Source: Streptomyces chromofuscus
GTDB taxonomy: Bacteria; Actinomycetota; Actinomycetes; Streptomycetales; Streptomycetaceae
DNA: 64,000 bases
Direction of reading: 5' to 3'
NCBI RefSeq assembly: GCF_015160875.1
Contig: NZ_CP063374.1
Span: 124,001 to 188,000, forward strand
The notes beneath the pieces were generated by a model. The model made no database searches and had not been told where the DNA came from. It saw nothing but the letters and a program-made list of their open reading frames with translations. Below are positions 51,659-60,540 of this stretch, piece by piece; position 1 is the first letter of the stretch; each line of letters opens with the position of its first letter. The position numbers and the translations under genes were made by a program.

Positions 51659-54391
51659 GAAGACTCTCACGGGGGCAGTGCTGTCAGCAGCAGGAAAGAG
51701 GCGAGCACCATGACCGAGGACACACTTGGCCGGCCGAGCGAACCGGGTCAGAGTCCCGACCTCGACCCCGAGGAGACCGCCGAGTGGGCGGCGTCCGTCG
51801 ACGCCGTCGCCGCAGCCGCCGGGCCACACCGCGCCTCGTACCTCATGCGGCGCACCCTCGAGCACGCCGAGCGTGTCGGCCTGGTCCTGCCGAAGCTTCT
51901 GGAAAGCGATTACGTCAACAGCATTCCCACGGCAGCTGAGCCGTCCTTTCCCGGCGACGAGGAGATGGAGCGGCGCATCACCGCGTGGAACCGCTGGAAC
52001 GCGGCCGCGATGGTGACCCGTGGAAGTCGCTACGGGCTCGGTGGCCACATAGCCACCTTCGCCTCCGCCGCGTGGCTCTACGAAACCGGCTTCAACCACT
52101 TCTTCCGGGGCAAGGACGCGGACGGTTCGGGCGACCAGCTCTTCCTCCAGGGGCACGCCTCCCCCGGCATCTATGCGCGCGCCTTCCTCGACGGCAGACT
52201 CACCGAGGAGCAGCTGGACCGCTTCCGGCAGGAGACGGGACGCGGAGGCCTGCCGTCCTACCCGCACCCGCGCCGGCTCCCCTGGTTGTGGGAGTTCCCG
52301 ACGGTTTCGATGGGCCTGGGCCCGCTCACCGCGATCCACCAGGCACGCTTCAACCGCTACCTGCGCCACCGCGGCATCAAGGACACCTCCCTTTCGCACG
52401 TGTGGGCGTTCCTCGGCGACGGCGAGATGGACGAACCCGAGTCGACCGCTGCCCTGGCTCTCGCGGGCCGCGAAGGACTGGACAACCTCACCTTCGTCGT
52501 CAACTGCAACCTTCAGCGACTCGACGGACCGGTGCGCGCCAACTTCAAGATCGTGCAGGAGCTGGAGGCCCAGTTCCGTGCGGCGGGCTGGCACGTCGTG
52601 AAGGCGCTGTGGGGCACCGCCTGGGACGATCTGCTCACTCTGGACACCACGGGCGCCCTCGTACGGCGCCTGCGCGAGGTTCCCGACGGGCAGTTCCAGA
52701 CGTACGCGACGCGGGACGCGGCGTACATCCGTCAGCACTTCTTCGGCGCGGATCCAGACCTGGTCGAGATGGCGAGGGTGCTGACCGATGCGCAGATCAT
52801 CGACTGCTTCCACACCTCGCGGGCCGGGCACGAACCACGCAAGGTCCACGCCGCGTACCGTGCGGCCGTCGAACACCGGGGCGCGCCGACGGTGGTGCTC
52901 GCCCAGACGGTCAAGGGCCACACGCTTGGCAGCGGATTCGAGTCACGCAACGCCAATCACCAGATGAAGAAGCTGACGGGCAGGGAATTCCGCGCGCTGC
53001 GAGACCTGCTCGACCTGCCGATCCCGGACAGCAGGCTGGACGGCGACCTGGTCCCGTACGTCCACCCGGGCACCGACTCTGCCGAGGTCCGCTACCTCCA
53101 CGAGCGCCGGGCGGCACTGGGTGGTCCCGCTCCGGCACGCAGGTTCCACCCCGTGGCACTGCCCTCCCCCTCGGCCAGACACTTCCAGGCGCTGGCCCAG
53201 GGATCGGGGACCCAGGAGATCGCGACCACCACGGCACTCGTCCGTCTGCTCAAGGACCTGATGCGGGAGGCAGACACCGGCAGGCGATGGGTGCCGATCG
53301 TGCCGGACGAGGCCCGCACCTTCGGCATGGAGTCCTTCTTTCCCGCCTTCGGTATTTACTCCCCGGTCGGGCAGAACTACGAGCCGGTCGACCGTGACCA
53401 ATTGCTCTACTACAGGGAGGCTCAGGACGGCCAAGTTCTCAACGAGGGCATTACCGAGGCCGGTTCCATGGCCTCCTTCACGGCCGCCGCCACCTCGTAC
53501 GCGACACACGGCGAACCGATGATCCCCTTCTACATCTTCTATGCGATGTTCGGCTGGCAGCGCACAGCCGACCAGATGTGGGCGCTGGCCGACCAACTCG
53601 GCCGCGGCTTCCTCGTCGGGGCCACCGCCGGCCGCACCACCATGACCGGCGAAGGCCTTCAGCACGGTGACGGTCATTCCCACCTGATCGCCTCCACCAA
53701 CCCGGCAGCGGTCGCCTATGACCCCGCCTTCGCTTACGAGATCGCCGTCATCGTCCGCGAGGGACTACGCCGCATGTACGGCCCGGACGCGGAGGACGTG
53801 TTCTACTACCTCACCGTCTACAACGAGCCCAGGATCCAGCCGGCCATGCCGTTGGAGCCCGGCGTGGAGGAGGGCATCCTCAAGGGTCTGTACCGCTTCC
53901 GGCAGGCCGAGAGCCACCACCCGTCGGCGAACGTCCCGCGCCTGCAACTCCTTGCCTCCGGAACCGCCATTCACTGGGTGCTGGAAGCGCAGCGGTTGCT
54001 CGCCGAGGACTGGGGCGTGGCCGCCGACGTGTGGTCCGCCACTTCCTGGAGCGAGCTGCGGCGCGACGCACTGGAGTGTGACGCGGCACGGCTGCGGGGA
54101 GAGGAGCGGGTGCCATACGTCACGCGTGCGCTGGCCGGAGCGCCGGGACCCGTGCTGGCGGTCAGCGACTGGATGCGAACGGTCCCGGACCAGATCAGCC
54201 AGTGGGTGCCCCAGGAGTGGCATTCGATCGGCACGGACGGGTTCGGCCTGTCCGGCACCCGGGAGGACGTACGCCGCCACTTCGGGGTCGACGCCCAGTC
54301 GATCGTCGTCGCGGCGCTCTCCGCCCTCGCCCAGACCGGCCAGGTCAAGCCGGACGCGGTGCGAGAGGCCCGAGCACGGTACGGCCGGTGA
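51644..54391 (+). CDS. aceE: Pyruvate dehydrogenase E1 (homodimeric, AceE type)
   Basis: Large thiamine-diphosphate enzyme of 915 residues that decarboxylates pyruvate and passes the acetyl group to lipoyl-E2. The ThDP/Mg motif is GDGEMDEPESTAALALAGRE...NLTFVVNCNLQRL, beginning about residue 258. Other AceE signs are YGLGGHIATFASAAWLYETG, HPRRLPWLWEFPTVSMGLGP, GRTTMTGEGLQHGDGHSHL and GTDGFGLSGTREDVRRHFGV. ATG 51644 has a near-perfect Shine-Dalgarno but gives 22 extra residues; ATG 51710 (MTEDTLGRPSEPG, weak GAGG) gives the usual start. No E2 or E3 gene is nearby, so it would serve E2/E3 made elsewhere. It is controlled, by inference, by the Rrf2 protein upstream. Confidence 0.93.
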   Translation: MKYIQEDSHGGSAVSSRKEASTMTEDTLGRPSEPGQSPDLDPEETAEWAASVDAVAAAAGPHRASYLMRRTLEHAERVGLVLPKLLESDYVNSIPTAAEPSFPGDEEMERRITAWNRWNAAAMVTRGSRYGLGGHIATFASAAWLYETGFNHFFRGKDADGSGDQLFLQGHASPGIYARAFLDGRLTEEQLDRFRQETGRGGLPSYPHPRRLPWLWEFPTVSMGLGPLTAIHQARFNRYLRHRGIKDTSLSHVWAFLGDGEMDEPESTAALALAGREGLDNLTFVVNCNLQRLDGPVRANFKIVQELEAQFRAAGWHVVKALWGTAWDDLLTLDTTGALVRRLREVPDGQFQTYATRDAAYIRQHFFGADPDLVEMARVLTDAQIIDCFHTSRAGHEPRKVHAAYRAAVEHRGAPTVVLAQTVKGHTLGSGFESRNANHQMKKLTGREFRALRDLLDLPIPDSRLDGDLVPYVHPGTDSAEVRYLHERRAALGGPAPARRFHPVALPSPSARHFQALAQGSGTQEIATTTALVRLLKDLMREADTGRRWVPIVPDEARTFGMESFFPAFGIYSPVGQNYEPVDRDQLLYYREAQDGQVLNEGITEAGSMASFTAAATSYATHGEPMIPFYIFYAMFGWQRTADQMWALADQLGRGFLVGATAGRTTMTGEGLQHGDGHSHLIASTNPAAVAYDPAFAYEIAVIVREGLRRMYGPDAEDVFYYLTVYNEPRIQPAMPLEPGVEEGILKGLYRFRQAESHHPSANVPRLQLLASGTAIHWVLEAQRLLAEDWGVAADVWSATSWSELRRDALECDAARLRGEERVPYVTRALAGAPGPVLAVSDWMRTVPDQISQWVPQEWHSIGTDGFGLSGTREDVRRHFGVDAQSIVVAALSALAQTGQVKPDAVREARARYGR

Positions 54392-54477
54392 ACCCGCCGG
54401 TGCACGGGGCTCGAAGCAGCCCGCAGCCTCATATGCCTCCGCCGCCCACGAACTTCGTGCTGTAGCGATCGGCAGGT

Positions 54478-55341
54478 TCAACTGTCAAGCCAACGGGAAC
54501 CGTTGTCCTCGGCCTGGTCGTGGTCGGTGGAGCAGCTGAGGTGCCGCCACTTCTCGTCCTCCTCCAGGCGCCTGGTCCAGCCGGCACGCCCGTAGGTGTA
54601 GGCGTCCGAGCCCAGGAGCAGGCGCAGGGGGGGTTCGTCAAGGTCGGCGACGGTGAGGACGACCTGGGCCACCTTGGCTGGGTCACCGTTCGCCTCGCGG
54701 GCGAAGTCCTTCATCGCCTCGGCAGCGGCTCCGACGGTGGGCTGGTACGGCTCGCTGATGGGCGGGGTGTGCATGGAAGCCCCTGCCCAGTCGGTGCGCA
54801 TGCCGCCCGGTTCCAGGACAGTGATCTTGATGTTCAACGGGCCGACTTCGGCGGCGAGGACCTCGGAGAAACCACCCACGGCCCACTTGGCGGACTGGTA
54901 GGCGGTCATACCGGGGCTGGCGATGCGGCCGCCGAGAGAAGAGATCTGGATGATGTGACCGCCGCCCTGGCGGCGCAGCAGGGGCAGAGCGGCCCGGCTG
55001 ACGTACACCGTGCCGTAGAAATTGGTGTCGATCTGGCGGCGGAACGCTTCGAGGGACGTGTCTTCCAAGGAAGCGCGGTCGCCCTGACCGGCGTTGTTCA
55101 CCACGACGTCCAGCCGCCCGAAGGCGTCGACGGTCTCGGCGACGACACGTTCGGCGGCGTCGGGCTGCGTGACGTCGAGCTGAGCGGTACGGATCTGATC
55201 GCCGTGGGCGGTGACCAGATCTTCCAGGGTGCGCGGGTCGCGGGCGGTGGCCATCACCCGGTGCCCTGCGGTGAGGGCGGCCGTGACGATCTCGCGGCCC
55301 AGGCCGCGGGAGGAACCAGTGACCAGGAAAACCTTGGACAT
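54478..55341 (-). CDS. SDR-family oxidoreductase
   Basis: Short-chain dehydrogenase/reductase of 287 residues. The NAD(P) motif is TGSSRGLG (residues 8-15), NNAG follows in VVVNNAGQGDRASLEDTSLE, and the catalytic Ser-Tyr-Lys are in IISSLGG/IQISSLGG and YQSAKWA. The type is the classical family with a C-terminal extension ending in acidic, low-complexity residues (HDQAEDNGSRWLDS). It is divergent from a TetR gene, 149 bp between starts with two operators in between, so it is probably induced by the TetR ligand, typically a hydrophobic aldehyde, ketone or alcohol. Substrate unknown. Confidence 0.92.
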   Translation of the reverse strand: MSKVFLVTGSSRGLGREIVTAALTAGHRVMATARDPRTLEDLVTAHGDQIRTAQLDVTQPDAAERVVAETVDAFGRLDVVVNNAGQGDRASLEDTSLEAFRRQIDTNFYGTVYVSRAALPLLRRQGGGHIIQISSLGGRIASPGMTAYQSAKWAVGGFSEVLAAEVGPLNIKITVLEPGGMRTDWAGASMHTPPISEPYQPTVGAAAEAMKDFAREANGDPAKVAQVVLTVADLDEPPLRLLLGSDAYTYGRAGWTRRLEEDEKWRHLSCSTDHDQAEDNGSRWLDS

Positions 55342-55411
55342 GGGACGAGCTCCGTTTTCAAGGGATGGGTGCGCGTGGGCTTCGCCGAGGCGATGGTGTC
55401 CGCGCGCCGAG

Positions 55412-55434
55412 TTAACGCAATTGCCTTGCGTTAA
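55412..55434. promoter_or_regulatory. TetR operator on the SDR side
   Basis: 23-bp palindrome with 9-bp arms TTAACGCAA and TTGCGTTAA around TTGCC. It lies 71 bp before the SDR start. A matching 23-bp site lies 25 bp further toward the TetR gene. Confidence 0.75.
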
Positions 55435-55458
55435 TGTCACGCTAGCACGCCACTCCGG

Positions 55459-55481
55459 TTTACGCAGCGGGAGTGCGTTAA
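55459..55481. promoter_or_regulatory. TetR operator on the regulator side
   Basis: 23-bp site with arms TTTACGCAG and GTGCGTTAA around CGGGA, a two- or three-mismatch version of the site at 55412-55434 with the same 9-5-9 layout. It ends 10 bp before the TetR ATG and overlaps its ribosome binding region, giving direct autoregulation. Confidence 0.72.
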
Positions 55482-55490
55482 GGTGTGGTC

Positions 55491-56141
55491 ATGCAGCGCC
55501 GAGCCCGTTCGCCCGAAGCCAAGCTCCGCCGGGCCGAAGACCTGCTCGAGGCAGCCCGAGGGCTGGCCGCCGCCCGAGGCGGTGTTCGCCACATCACGCT
55601 GGCGTCCGTCACGGAGGCCGCCGGCCTGCACCCCTCCGCCGTCCGCCGCTACTTCGACAGCAAGGAGGAACTCCTGCTCGAACTGGCCGAACGCGGCTGG
55701 CGACAGTGGCACGAGTCCCTCGCCGCCCGTCTGGTCGGCACCCGCGGTCTCGCGCCGGAAGGGGTCGCGGCCGTCGTGGCCGCCACGCTCGCTGCGCAAC
55801 CGCTGCTCTGCGACCTGCTCACCCACGTCCCGCTCAGCCTCGAAGGAGACGTCTGCATCGAACGCGCCCACCGCTACAAGACCAACACGTTCGCCGTGTA
55901 CGACGCCATCGTCGACGATTTGACAGCCGCCAGCACCATGACCAGCGCACAGGTGCAGGACCTCATCACCGTGGCGTTGGGGCTGACCGCCAACCTCTGG
56001 CAGATCTCCCATCCCACACCCACGCTTGCCGAGCTCTACGCCCAGCATCCCCGTTGGGGGCACATTGCCCTCGACTTCGAACCGCGACTGACCCGCTTGC
56101 TCCAGGCCACGGCCACCGGTCTCGCTACCGTGGAGACGTAG
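55491..56141 (+). CDS. TetR-family regulator of the SDR gene
   Basis: Repressor of 216 residues. The HTH reads KLRRAEDLLEAARGLAAARG, RHITLASVTEAAGLHPSAVR and YFDSKEELLLELAERGW. The C-terminal part (ALGLTANLWQISHPTPTLAE) is a typical ligand-binding TetR domain. ATG 55491 follows AAGG by seven bases; GTG 55485 in the same frame is less likely because it has no ribosome binding site. It lies divergent to the SDR gene and between them are two near-identical 23-bp operators. Confidence 0.9.
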   Translation: MQRRARSPEAKLRRAEDLLEAARGLAAARGGVRHITLASVTEAAGLHPSAVRRYFDSKEELLLELAERGWRQWHESLAARLVGTRGLAPEGVAAVVAATLAAQPLLCDLLTHVPLSLEGDVCIERAHRYKTNTFAVYDAIVDDLTAASTMTSAQVQDLITVALGLTANLWQISHPTPTLAELYAQHPRWGHIALDFEPRLTRLLQATATGLATVET

Positions 56142-56145
56142 GCCT

Positions 56146-56196
56146 GTGCCCTGGTGGAGGTCGGCGCGTCGCTCGTAGCGGATGCGGAGCCCCCCG
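56146..56196 (-). pseudogene. IS5-type transposase C-terminal scrap
   Basis: The minus strand reads LRIRYERRADLHQG over about 17 codons, identical in pattern to the C-terminus of IS5-group transposases (ALRIRYERRADIHEAF.SL). Nothing else of the element remains. Confidence 0.5.
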
Positions 56197-56454
56197 GTCC
56201 TACGCGGCCGGCCCCGTCGGCCGACCGCGTTCGCGTGCGCTCACAACAAGATCCGCGGCACGTACCAGTCGGACTGTGCGGTCGGCGGCGGCCGGCGCGT
56301 CGGCACGGTGGGCGCGCAGCAACTGCCGGCGCTTGACGACGCCCCCGGCATGCGGTGGAGCCGGAACGAGCCGGGCTTGTGCGCCTCCTTGGTGGTTGCG
56401 GGTCGGGTGCGGGACCGGCAGGCTCTGTGCGGGACTACGTTCTTGCTCCACACA

Positions 56455-56605
56455 GCGGCGCCGTGATGGCCACCCGGACGGCGCGGCCGTCGGCGAGGGC
56501 GGGCTCGCGGCGCACGAGTCCTGCGGGCTCCAGGTGCGCCACCGTGGCGGTGACCGTCGGCTGGGAGCACGGGACGCGGTCGGCGAGGGCGCAAAGGGCC
56601 GTACT
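56455..56605 (-). pseudogene. MarR-type regulator fragment
   Basis: The minus frame gives ALCALADRVPCSQPTVTATV then AHLEPAGLVRREPALADGRA and VRVAIT, the second helix-turn-helix and wing of a MarR-family regulator. The dimerisation ends are missing on both sides. The Cys in VPCSQ is the usual helix position. A broken gene in decayed DNA. Confidence 0.5.
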
Positions 56606-56976
56606 CTTTCGGGATCGCGCAGTGCAACCCCGCCGCGACGGTCAAGCCCGGCTCCGGCGACCCCGTCGGCCCTTCGACGAACAGCTGCTGTGACGCACGG
56701 CCGGCCGTCCCACGTTCGCGGACACGGCAGTGCCGTCGCTGCTCCTCGAGATCCGTGCGCCAGGCAATCGCCAAGTGCCTCCGGAACCGGTCACCACACG
56801 CTGTCCCCAGAGAACAACGAAGCCACGCAGAAGCCGAGCGAGCGTAGGTGTCGAAAGGCGCTCGTCGCCGGACACGGCCCACACGCCGGCGGCGCGCCCG
56901 GGCGAGCAGGGCCTGGGCGCGCCAACAACGGATGGCAACTGCGGATACCGGCTACCGGTTCACCGGCACGCGGGGG

Positions 56977-57753
56977 TCAGTCACGACCGCTGAGACGGTC
57001 GCCTCCGTGACGTCCGCGGTCGTGGTGGCGGCTGTCGCTACGGTCGTGGCGTCCGCTGCCGTTGCGGTCGTGGTGGCGGCTGTCGCTACGGTCGTGGCGT
57101 CCGCTGCCGTTGCGGTCGTGGTGGCGGCTGTCGCTACGGTCGTGGCGTCCGCTGCCGTTGCGGTCGTGGTGGCGGCTGTCGCTACGGTCGTGGCGTCCGC
57201 TGCCGTTGCGGTCGTGGTGGCGGCTGTCGCTGCGGTCGTGGCGTCCGTCGCGGTCACCTCCGTGACGTCCGTCGTCGTTGCGGTCGTGGTGGCGGCCGCC
57301 CCAGGAGAGGGCGTCGATGAAACGGCCCCAGTCGTTGCGCAGGGTGGCGGTGTCGGAACGGTTGTCCCACACGTGGTCGCGGCGATCCTGGTACAGGGCG
57401 CCGCCGCGGTCGCGGCCCTCGCCCGTGTGGATACGGACCGTTGCCCGACCCGCCAGGCGGAAGCGGTCGAAGGTGTAGGTGTTGCCGTCCTCATCGGACA
57501 GCGTCCAGCCGTCCAGGTTCACGCCGCGGCGAGTGGTGTTGGTGACCTCCACCCACTCCCCGTTCAGGGAACGGTTGGAACGGGTGTCACGGCCCGGGGA
57601 GTCGTACTGCACAGAACTGATCTCGACGGCCGGGCTGCGCCAGTCACGGTCGGCCGCGGACGCCGGCGCTGCGACGCCGGCCCCCGCCAGAGCAGCAGCC
57701 GCCAAGGTGGCGGCGGCCAGACGGCGCGGGGTCACACACGGGTAAGGGAACAC
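56977..57753 (-). CDS. Secreted lamin-tail domain protein with His/Asp-rich repeats
   Basis: Secreted protein of 258 residues. GTG 57753 follows GGGAG by five bases and opens a signal peptide (cleavage near APASAA). Residues about 35-150 form a lamin-tail (LTD) domain: AVEISSVQYDSPGRDTRSNR, LNGEWVEVTNTTRRGVNLDG, WTLSDEDGNTYTFDRFRL, GEGRDRGGALYQDRRDHVWD. The tail has tandem 16-residue repeats (HDRSDSRHHDRNGSGR) rich in His, Asp, Arg and Ser, expected to be disordered and able to bind metal or nucleic acid. LTD domains bind DNA or cell surfaces in secreted bacterial proteins. The repeat region is in the 5 x 48-bp array. Confidence 0.85.
   Translation of the reverse strand: MFPYPCVTPRRLAAATLAAAALAGAGVAAPASAADRDWRSPAVEISSVQYDSPGRDTRSNRSLNGEWVEVTNTTRRGVNLDGWTLSDEDGNTYTFDRFRLAGRATVRIHTGEGRDRGGALYQDRRDHVWDNRSDTATLRNDWGRFIDALSWGGRHHDRNDDGRHGGDRDGRHDRSDSRHHDRNGSGRHDRSDSRHHDRNGSGRHDRSDSRHHDRNGSGRHDRSDSRHHDRNGSGRHDRSDSRHHDRGRHGGDRLSGRD
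57018..57257. repeat. Five 48-bp tandem repeats within the lamin-tail gene
   Basis: The unit begins GGTCGTGGTGGCGGCTGTCG on the plus strand and recurs at about 57018, 57066, 57114, 57162 and 57210. Copies 1-4 are identical; the fifth has GCTGCGGTC in place of GCTACGGTC and then diverges. On the coding (minus) strand each unit is 16 codons. Such exact copies suggest recent expansion by slippage or unequal recombination. Confidence 0.9.
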
Positions 57754-58533
57754 AGGCTCTCCCTGCCAAGGTGCCGGCACCCACGGGCGTCTGACATCAG
57801 CCGCCCGTGGGTGCGTGGTGCGGACGTCGGCCTGCTGGCCGACGTCCGCCACACTGCCCACCGGCCGGCACAACACGGGCACCACGCGACCGCTGTTACA
57901 CATTGCCGACATACTCGTGACACTCGCCTGTATCGCCCATTTACCCATTCATAGGCGTAAGCACTTATCAAGTAGGGCAATTGGGTAGCCGTAAGGGCGG
58001 GCGCGGCCCCCTTGTGTGTCACGCCGCAGGGTACGCGCCCGCGGACCACGTGACCGCCACCCCTCCCCCGCCAACCGGACGCCGGGACGCGGCCGCGCGG
58101 CCGACGGGGCCACGCGATCGCCGGCCGGGGGCGCGGTTCATGCTGTCGCCGCCGGAGAGACTGCGCGACGAAACCTGCGTGGCGAACCTGGACCTGAGCG
58201 CGCGCTGAATGCCTGGGAGGACCCGCTCCGGCCCGTCGCATGACAGCGGATGTGATGGAGTTGCCGCTCCCACCCGGCCCGTGCGGTGGGTGCGCATGGC
58301 GGCCGGGCGCCGCAGGCGCCGAGTACACCACCAGCCGGCGTGGAACACCGGCGTACGACGGCCGTTGCTGCAGCCGGGCAGCAGCGTCCGGATCGTGCCC
58401 GGCTGTCCCTCCCGTCCGGATCACGACACCTCCGGCCGACGGACCTGGCTGCGGACGCATGGATTCTCCATGTGACTCTGGATAACCTCCCTGCCCAGTG
58501 GGGACGTCACGCGTCCCGATGAGGGGAGGATGC
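57754..58533. other. Intergenic region with promoters, no gene recognised
   Basis: The segment 57870-57990 is AT-richer than the rest (for example CATTTACCCATTCATAGGCG) and should carry the promoter of the lamin-tail gene. No ORF in 58000-58500 has a recognisable domain; a minus-strand stretch is Arg/Pro-rich and looks like out-of-frame noise. A strong ribosome binding site (GGGGAGG) for the AraC gene lies at 58523-58529. Confidence 0.4.
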
Positions 58534-59556
58534 ATGGTGCTGGTGACGGATTTCCGGACGGCGGATCTACCGGTGGCCGAGCGATTCGGATCCTGGCACG
58601 ACATGACAGCCAAGGCGTTGATACCGAATGTGATCCGCAGCGACCACGAGGCGGATTTCCGGGCACGGGCGCGAGTGCTGCAGCTGGGCGACCTTCAGGT
58701 GTCGGCCCTGGCCTACCCGGCGTTGGAGACGCGTCGGTCGACGCAGCTGATACGAAGATCGGACCCCGATGGTTACCAGATGATGCTGAGCCTGCGTGGG
58801 GGCCACCGGATCCTTCAGGCAGGCCGGGACTCCGTCTGTGGCGCCGGGGACATGATGCTCTACGACACCTCGCGTCCCTGGCACGGCTGGACAGCCGACG
58901 ACTCGGACAGGGTGAAGGGGGTGATGGTGGCATTCCCCCGGGCGCTGCTGCCGCTGCCGGCGGACGAACTGGACCGGCTCACTGCCGTTCCGTTGCCGGG
59001 GCGCGAAGGTCTCGGGGCCGTATTGTCCGGGTACCTCGTGCAGTTGACCGCGGGTGCCGCCGCCTACACCCCAGCGGATGACAGCCGCCTCGCCGCGTGC
59101 ACTCTCGACCTGCTGACCGCGTACCTCGCCCACTACCTTGATGCCGACGCATCGGTGCCGCCATCAGCTCGCCACAAAGCCCAACTGCTGCAGATTCGCG
59201 CCTTCGTACAGCGACACCTCGACGACCCGGACCTGTCCCCGGGGGCGATCGCCGCCGCGCACCACATGTCCCTGCGCTCCTTGCACCGCCTCTTTCAGCA
59301 GGAGGGCTTGACCGTCGCTGGTTGGATCCGCGGCCGTCGGCTGGAGTCCTGCCGACGCGACCTGGCCGACCCACTCCTGCGCTCCCGATCGGTCCGTGCC
59401 ATCGCCGCCCGCTGGGGGTTCTCAGACCCCGCGCACTTCAGCCGCGCTTTTCGCGCCGCGTACGGCATGTCCCCCGGCGAATACCGGCATCTGGTACCGA
59501 CCGGCCTCGACTCGTCCATGGCAGGGGCGAAGTCACCGGCCGATGCCCCCGCCTGA
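58534..59556 (+). CDS. AraC-family transcriptional regulator
   Basis: Regulator of 340 residues. Residues about 1-190 form an AraC-binding-like (cupin-type) ligand domain: DFRTADLPVAERFGSWHDMT, QMMLSLRGGHRILQAGRDSV, MMLYDTSRPWHGW. The C-terminal two helix-turn-helix motifs are seen in HMSLRSLHRLFQQEGLTVAG and VRAIAARWGFSDPAHFSRAF, followed by RAAYGMSPGEYR. ATG 58534 is taken from the GGGGAGG five bases before it. The target is unknown; both flanks are intergenic or small secreted genes. Confidence 0.9.
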   Translation: MVLVTDFRTADLPVAERFGSWHDMTAKALIPNVIRSDHEADFRARARVLQLGDLQVSALAYPALETRRSTQLIRRSDPDGYQMMLSLRGGHRILQAGRDSVCGAGDMMLYDTSRPWHGWTADDSDRVKGVMVAFPRALLPLPADELDRLTAVPLPGREGLGAVLSGYLVQLTAGAAAYTPADDSRLAACTLDLLTAYLAHYLDADASVPPSARHKAQLLQIRAFVQRHLDDPDLSPGAIAAAHHMSLRSLHRLFQQEGLTVAGWIRGRRLESCRRDLADPLLRSRSVRAIAARWGFSDPAHFSRAFRAAYGMSPGEYRHLVPTGLDSSMAGAKSPADAPA

Positions 59557-59758
59557 CGCGTGATCTGTTCAGATGCGGCCCGCGCGCGCTGCGCCACCGA
59601 GGCCTTGTGATGCCCAGGGCGATACTGCGCGATCAAGCGACCAACGGACGTCCAGGGCCGGGGCACGACGTGGCTCGGCTCGGGTTCCGGGCCTTGAATT
59701 GCCCGGAGACTCTGACATACCCCGTTCACCAAAGCCGTGACGTCTACCCCGGATTCCG

Positions 59759-60086
59759 TCAGTAGGCGACGAGTACCTCGCTGTAGCCGGGAAGTCCCAG
59801 TAGAACTTCGTCCCATCGCGGTATCCGTTGCACGTGCCCGTACGACAGAAGCAGGTCTGCACGTAAATACCGCGGTCGGTGGGCTTCAGGTTGATGTCGT
59901 TGCAGTAGGCCGTAGTGGTCAGCAGGGCGCCTCCCCACGGCCCCTCCCACGAATCGTTCGTGCAGTAGGACCGGGCACGGCCGTAGCAGGTAGCAGCGCC
60001 GGCCGGCGTGCTGGTGGCCGCGGTGATTCCACCAGCCGCAAGAACAGCGGCACCATGGTTGCCACGGCACGTGAACCAATTGGCAC
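59759..60086 (-). pseudogene. Small secreted Cys-rich protein, frameshifted
   Basis: Reading the minus strand and allowing shifts, a signal peptide begins at GTG 60086 (MPIGSRAVATMVPLFL), continues after a shift near 60030 as AAGGITAATSTPAGAATC, and the mature part reads CYGRARSYCTNDSWEGPWGG, TTTAYCNDINLKPTDRGIYV and TCFCRTGTCNGYRDGTKFYW. The natural end DFPGYSEVLVAY comes after a second shift near 59795. This matches a family of small Streptomyces secreted proteins (..SCYGSAK.Y....TTT..C.DIN.KP.....YV.VCF.....DGTKFYF.F). The two shifts mean a dead gene or sequencing errors. AAGGAAC lies before the GTG. Confidence 0.6.
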
Positions 60087-60540
60087 GTTGTTCCTTTCTT
60101 CGGGGTTACGCATGGGCCGAGCACTCTCGCTGTTGATACGGCGACCCGACTACCGGCGTCGGCCTCGGTTCACCCCGCCTCGTCGCGGCGTCGGCCGGAA
60201 CGGGCAGCAGCGAACCACCAGCGGTCCGACTGTGGCACGCCGATGACCGGAAGGTCATTGACAGCGAATGCCAAATGCATTGACGATGCGCGCCAAATCG
60301 GCTCGCCTCACCCTCACTTGACTTCGCACCGGTGATTCCCGACGCCCTTTGGGTGATGATTCCGGCCAGAGCAGGGAATCTTGGCTTGGAAAAGTACTTT
60401 CGGCCGGTCGGTAACTTCTGCCAGCATCCGCTGCTGCCGATGTGAACGACATTGACCACGAGGGCACGCACTGACCTGTGCGCCACCAGCAGGACCCATG
60501 GGAAATACGCAGCTCACTAATGCACTACAGAAAGGGAAAA
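60087..60540. other. Divergent intergenic region of two secreted-protein genes
   Basis: The region holds the control sequences of both secreted genes and is visibly AT-richer in 60250-60440. TTGACA occurs at 60257-60262 and TTGACG at 60279-60284 on the plus strand, with AATGCCAAATGCATT between them forming a short inverted repeat. No other gene is seen; an open frame on the minus strand at 60255-60517 has no recognisable content. Confidence 0.4.

Noticed and set aside
57018..57257. The 48-bp repeats as a CRISPR-like array.
   Set aside because: Units follow each other without spacers, keep a reading frame and code for a protein tail; no cas gene is present.
56848..57954. A plus-strand Val/Ala-rich frame through the repeat array that looks like a membrane protein.
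   Set aside because: It is the complement of the His/Asp-rich repeats; the minus frame has a signal peptide and a lamin-tail domain, the plus frame has neither start signal nor known domain.
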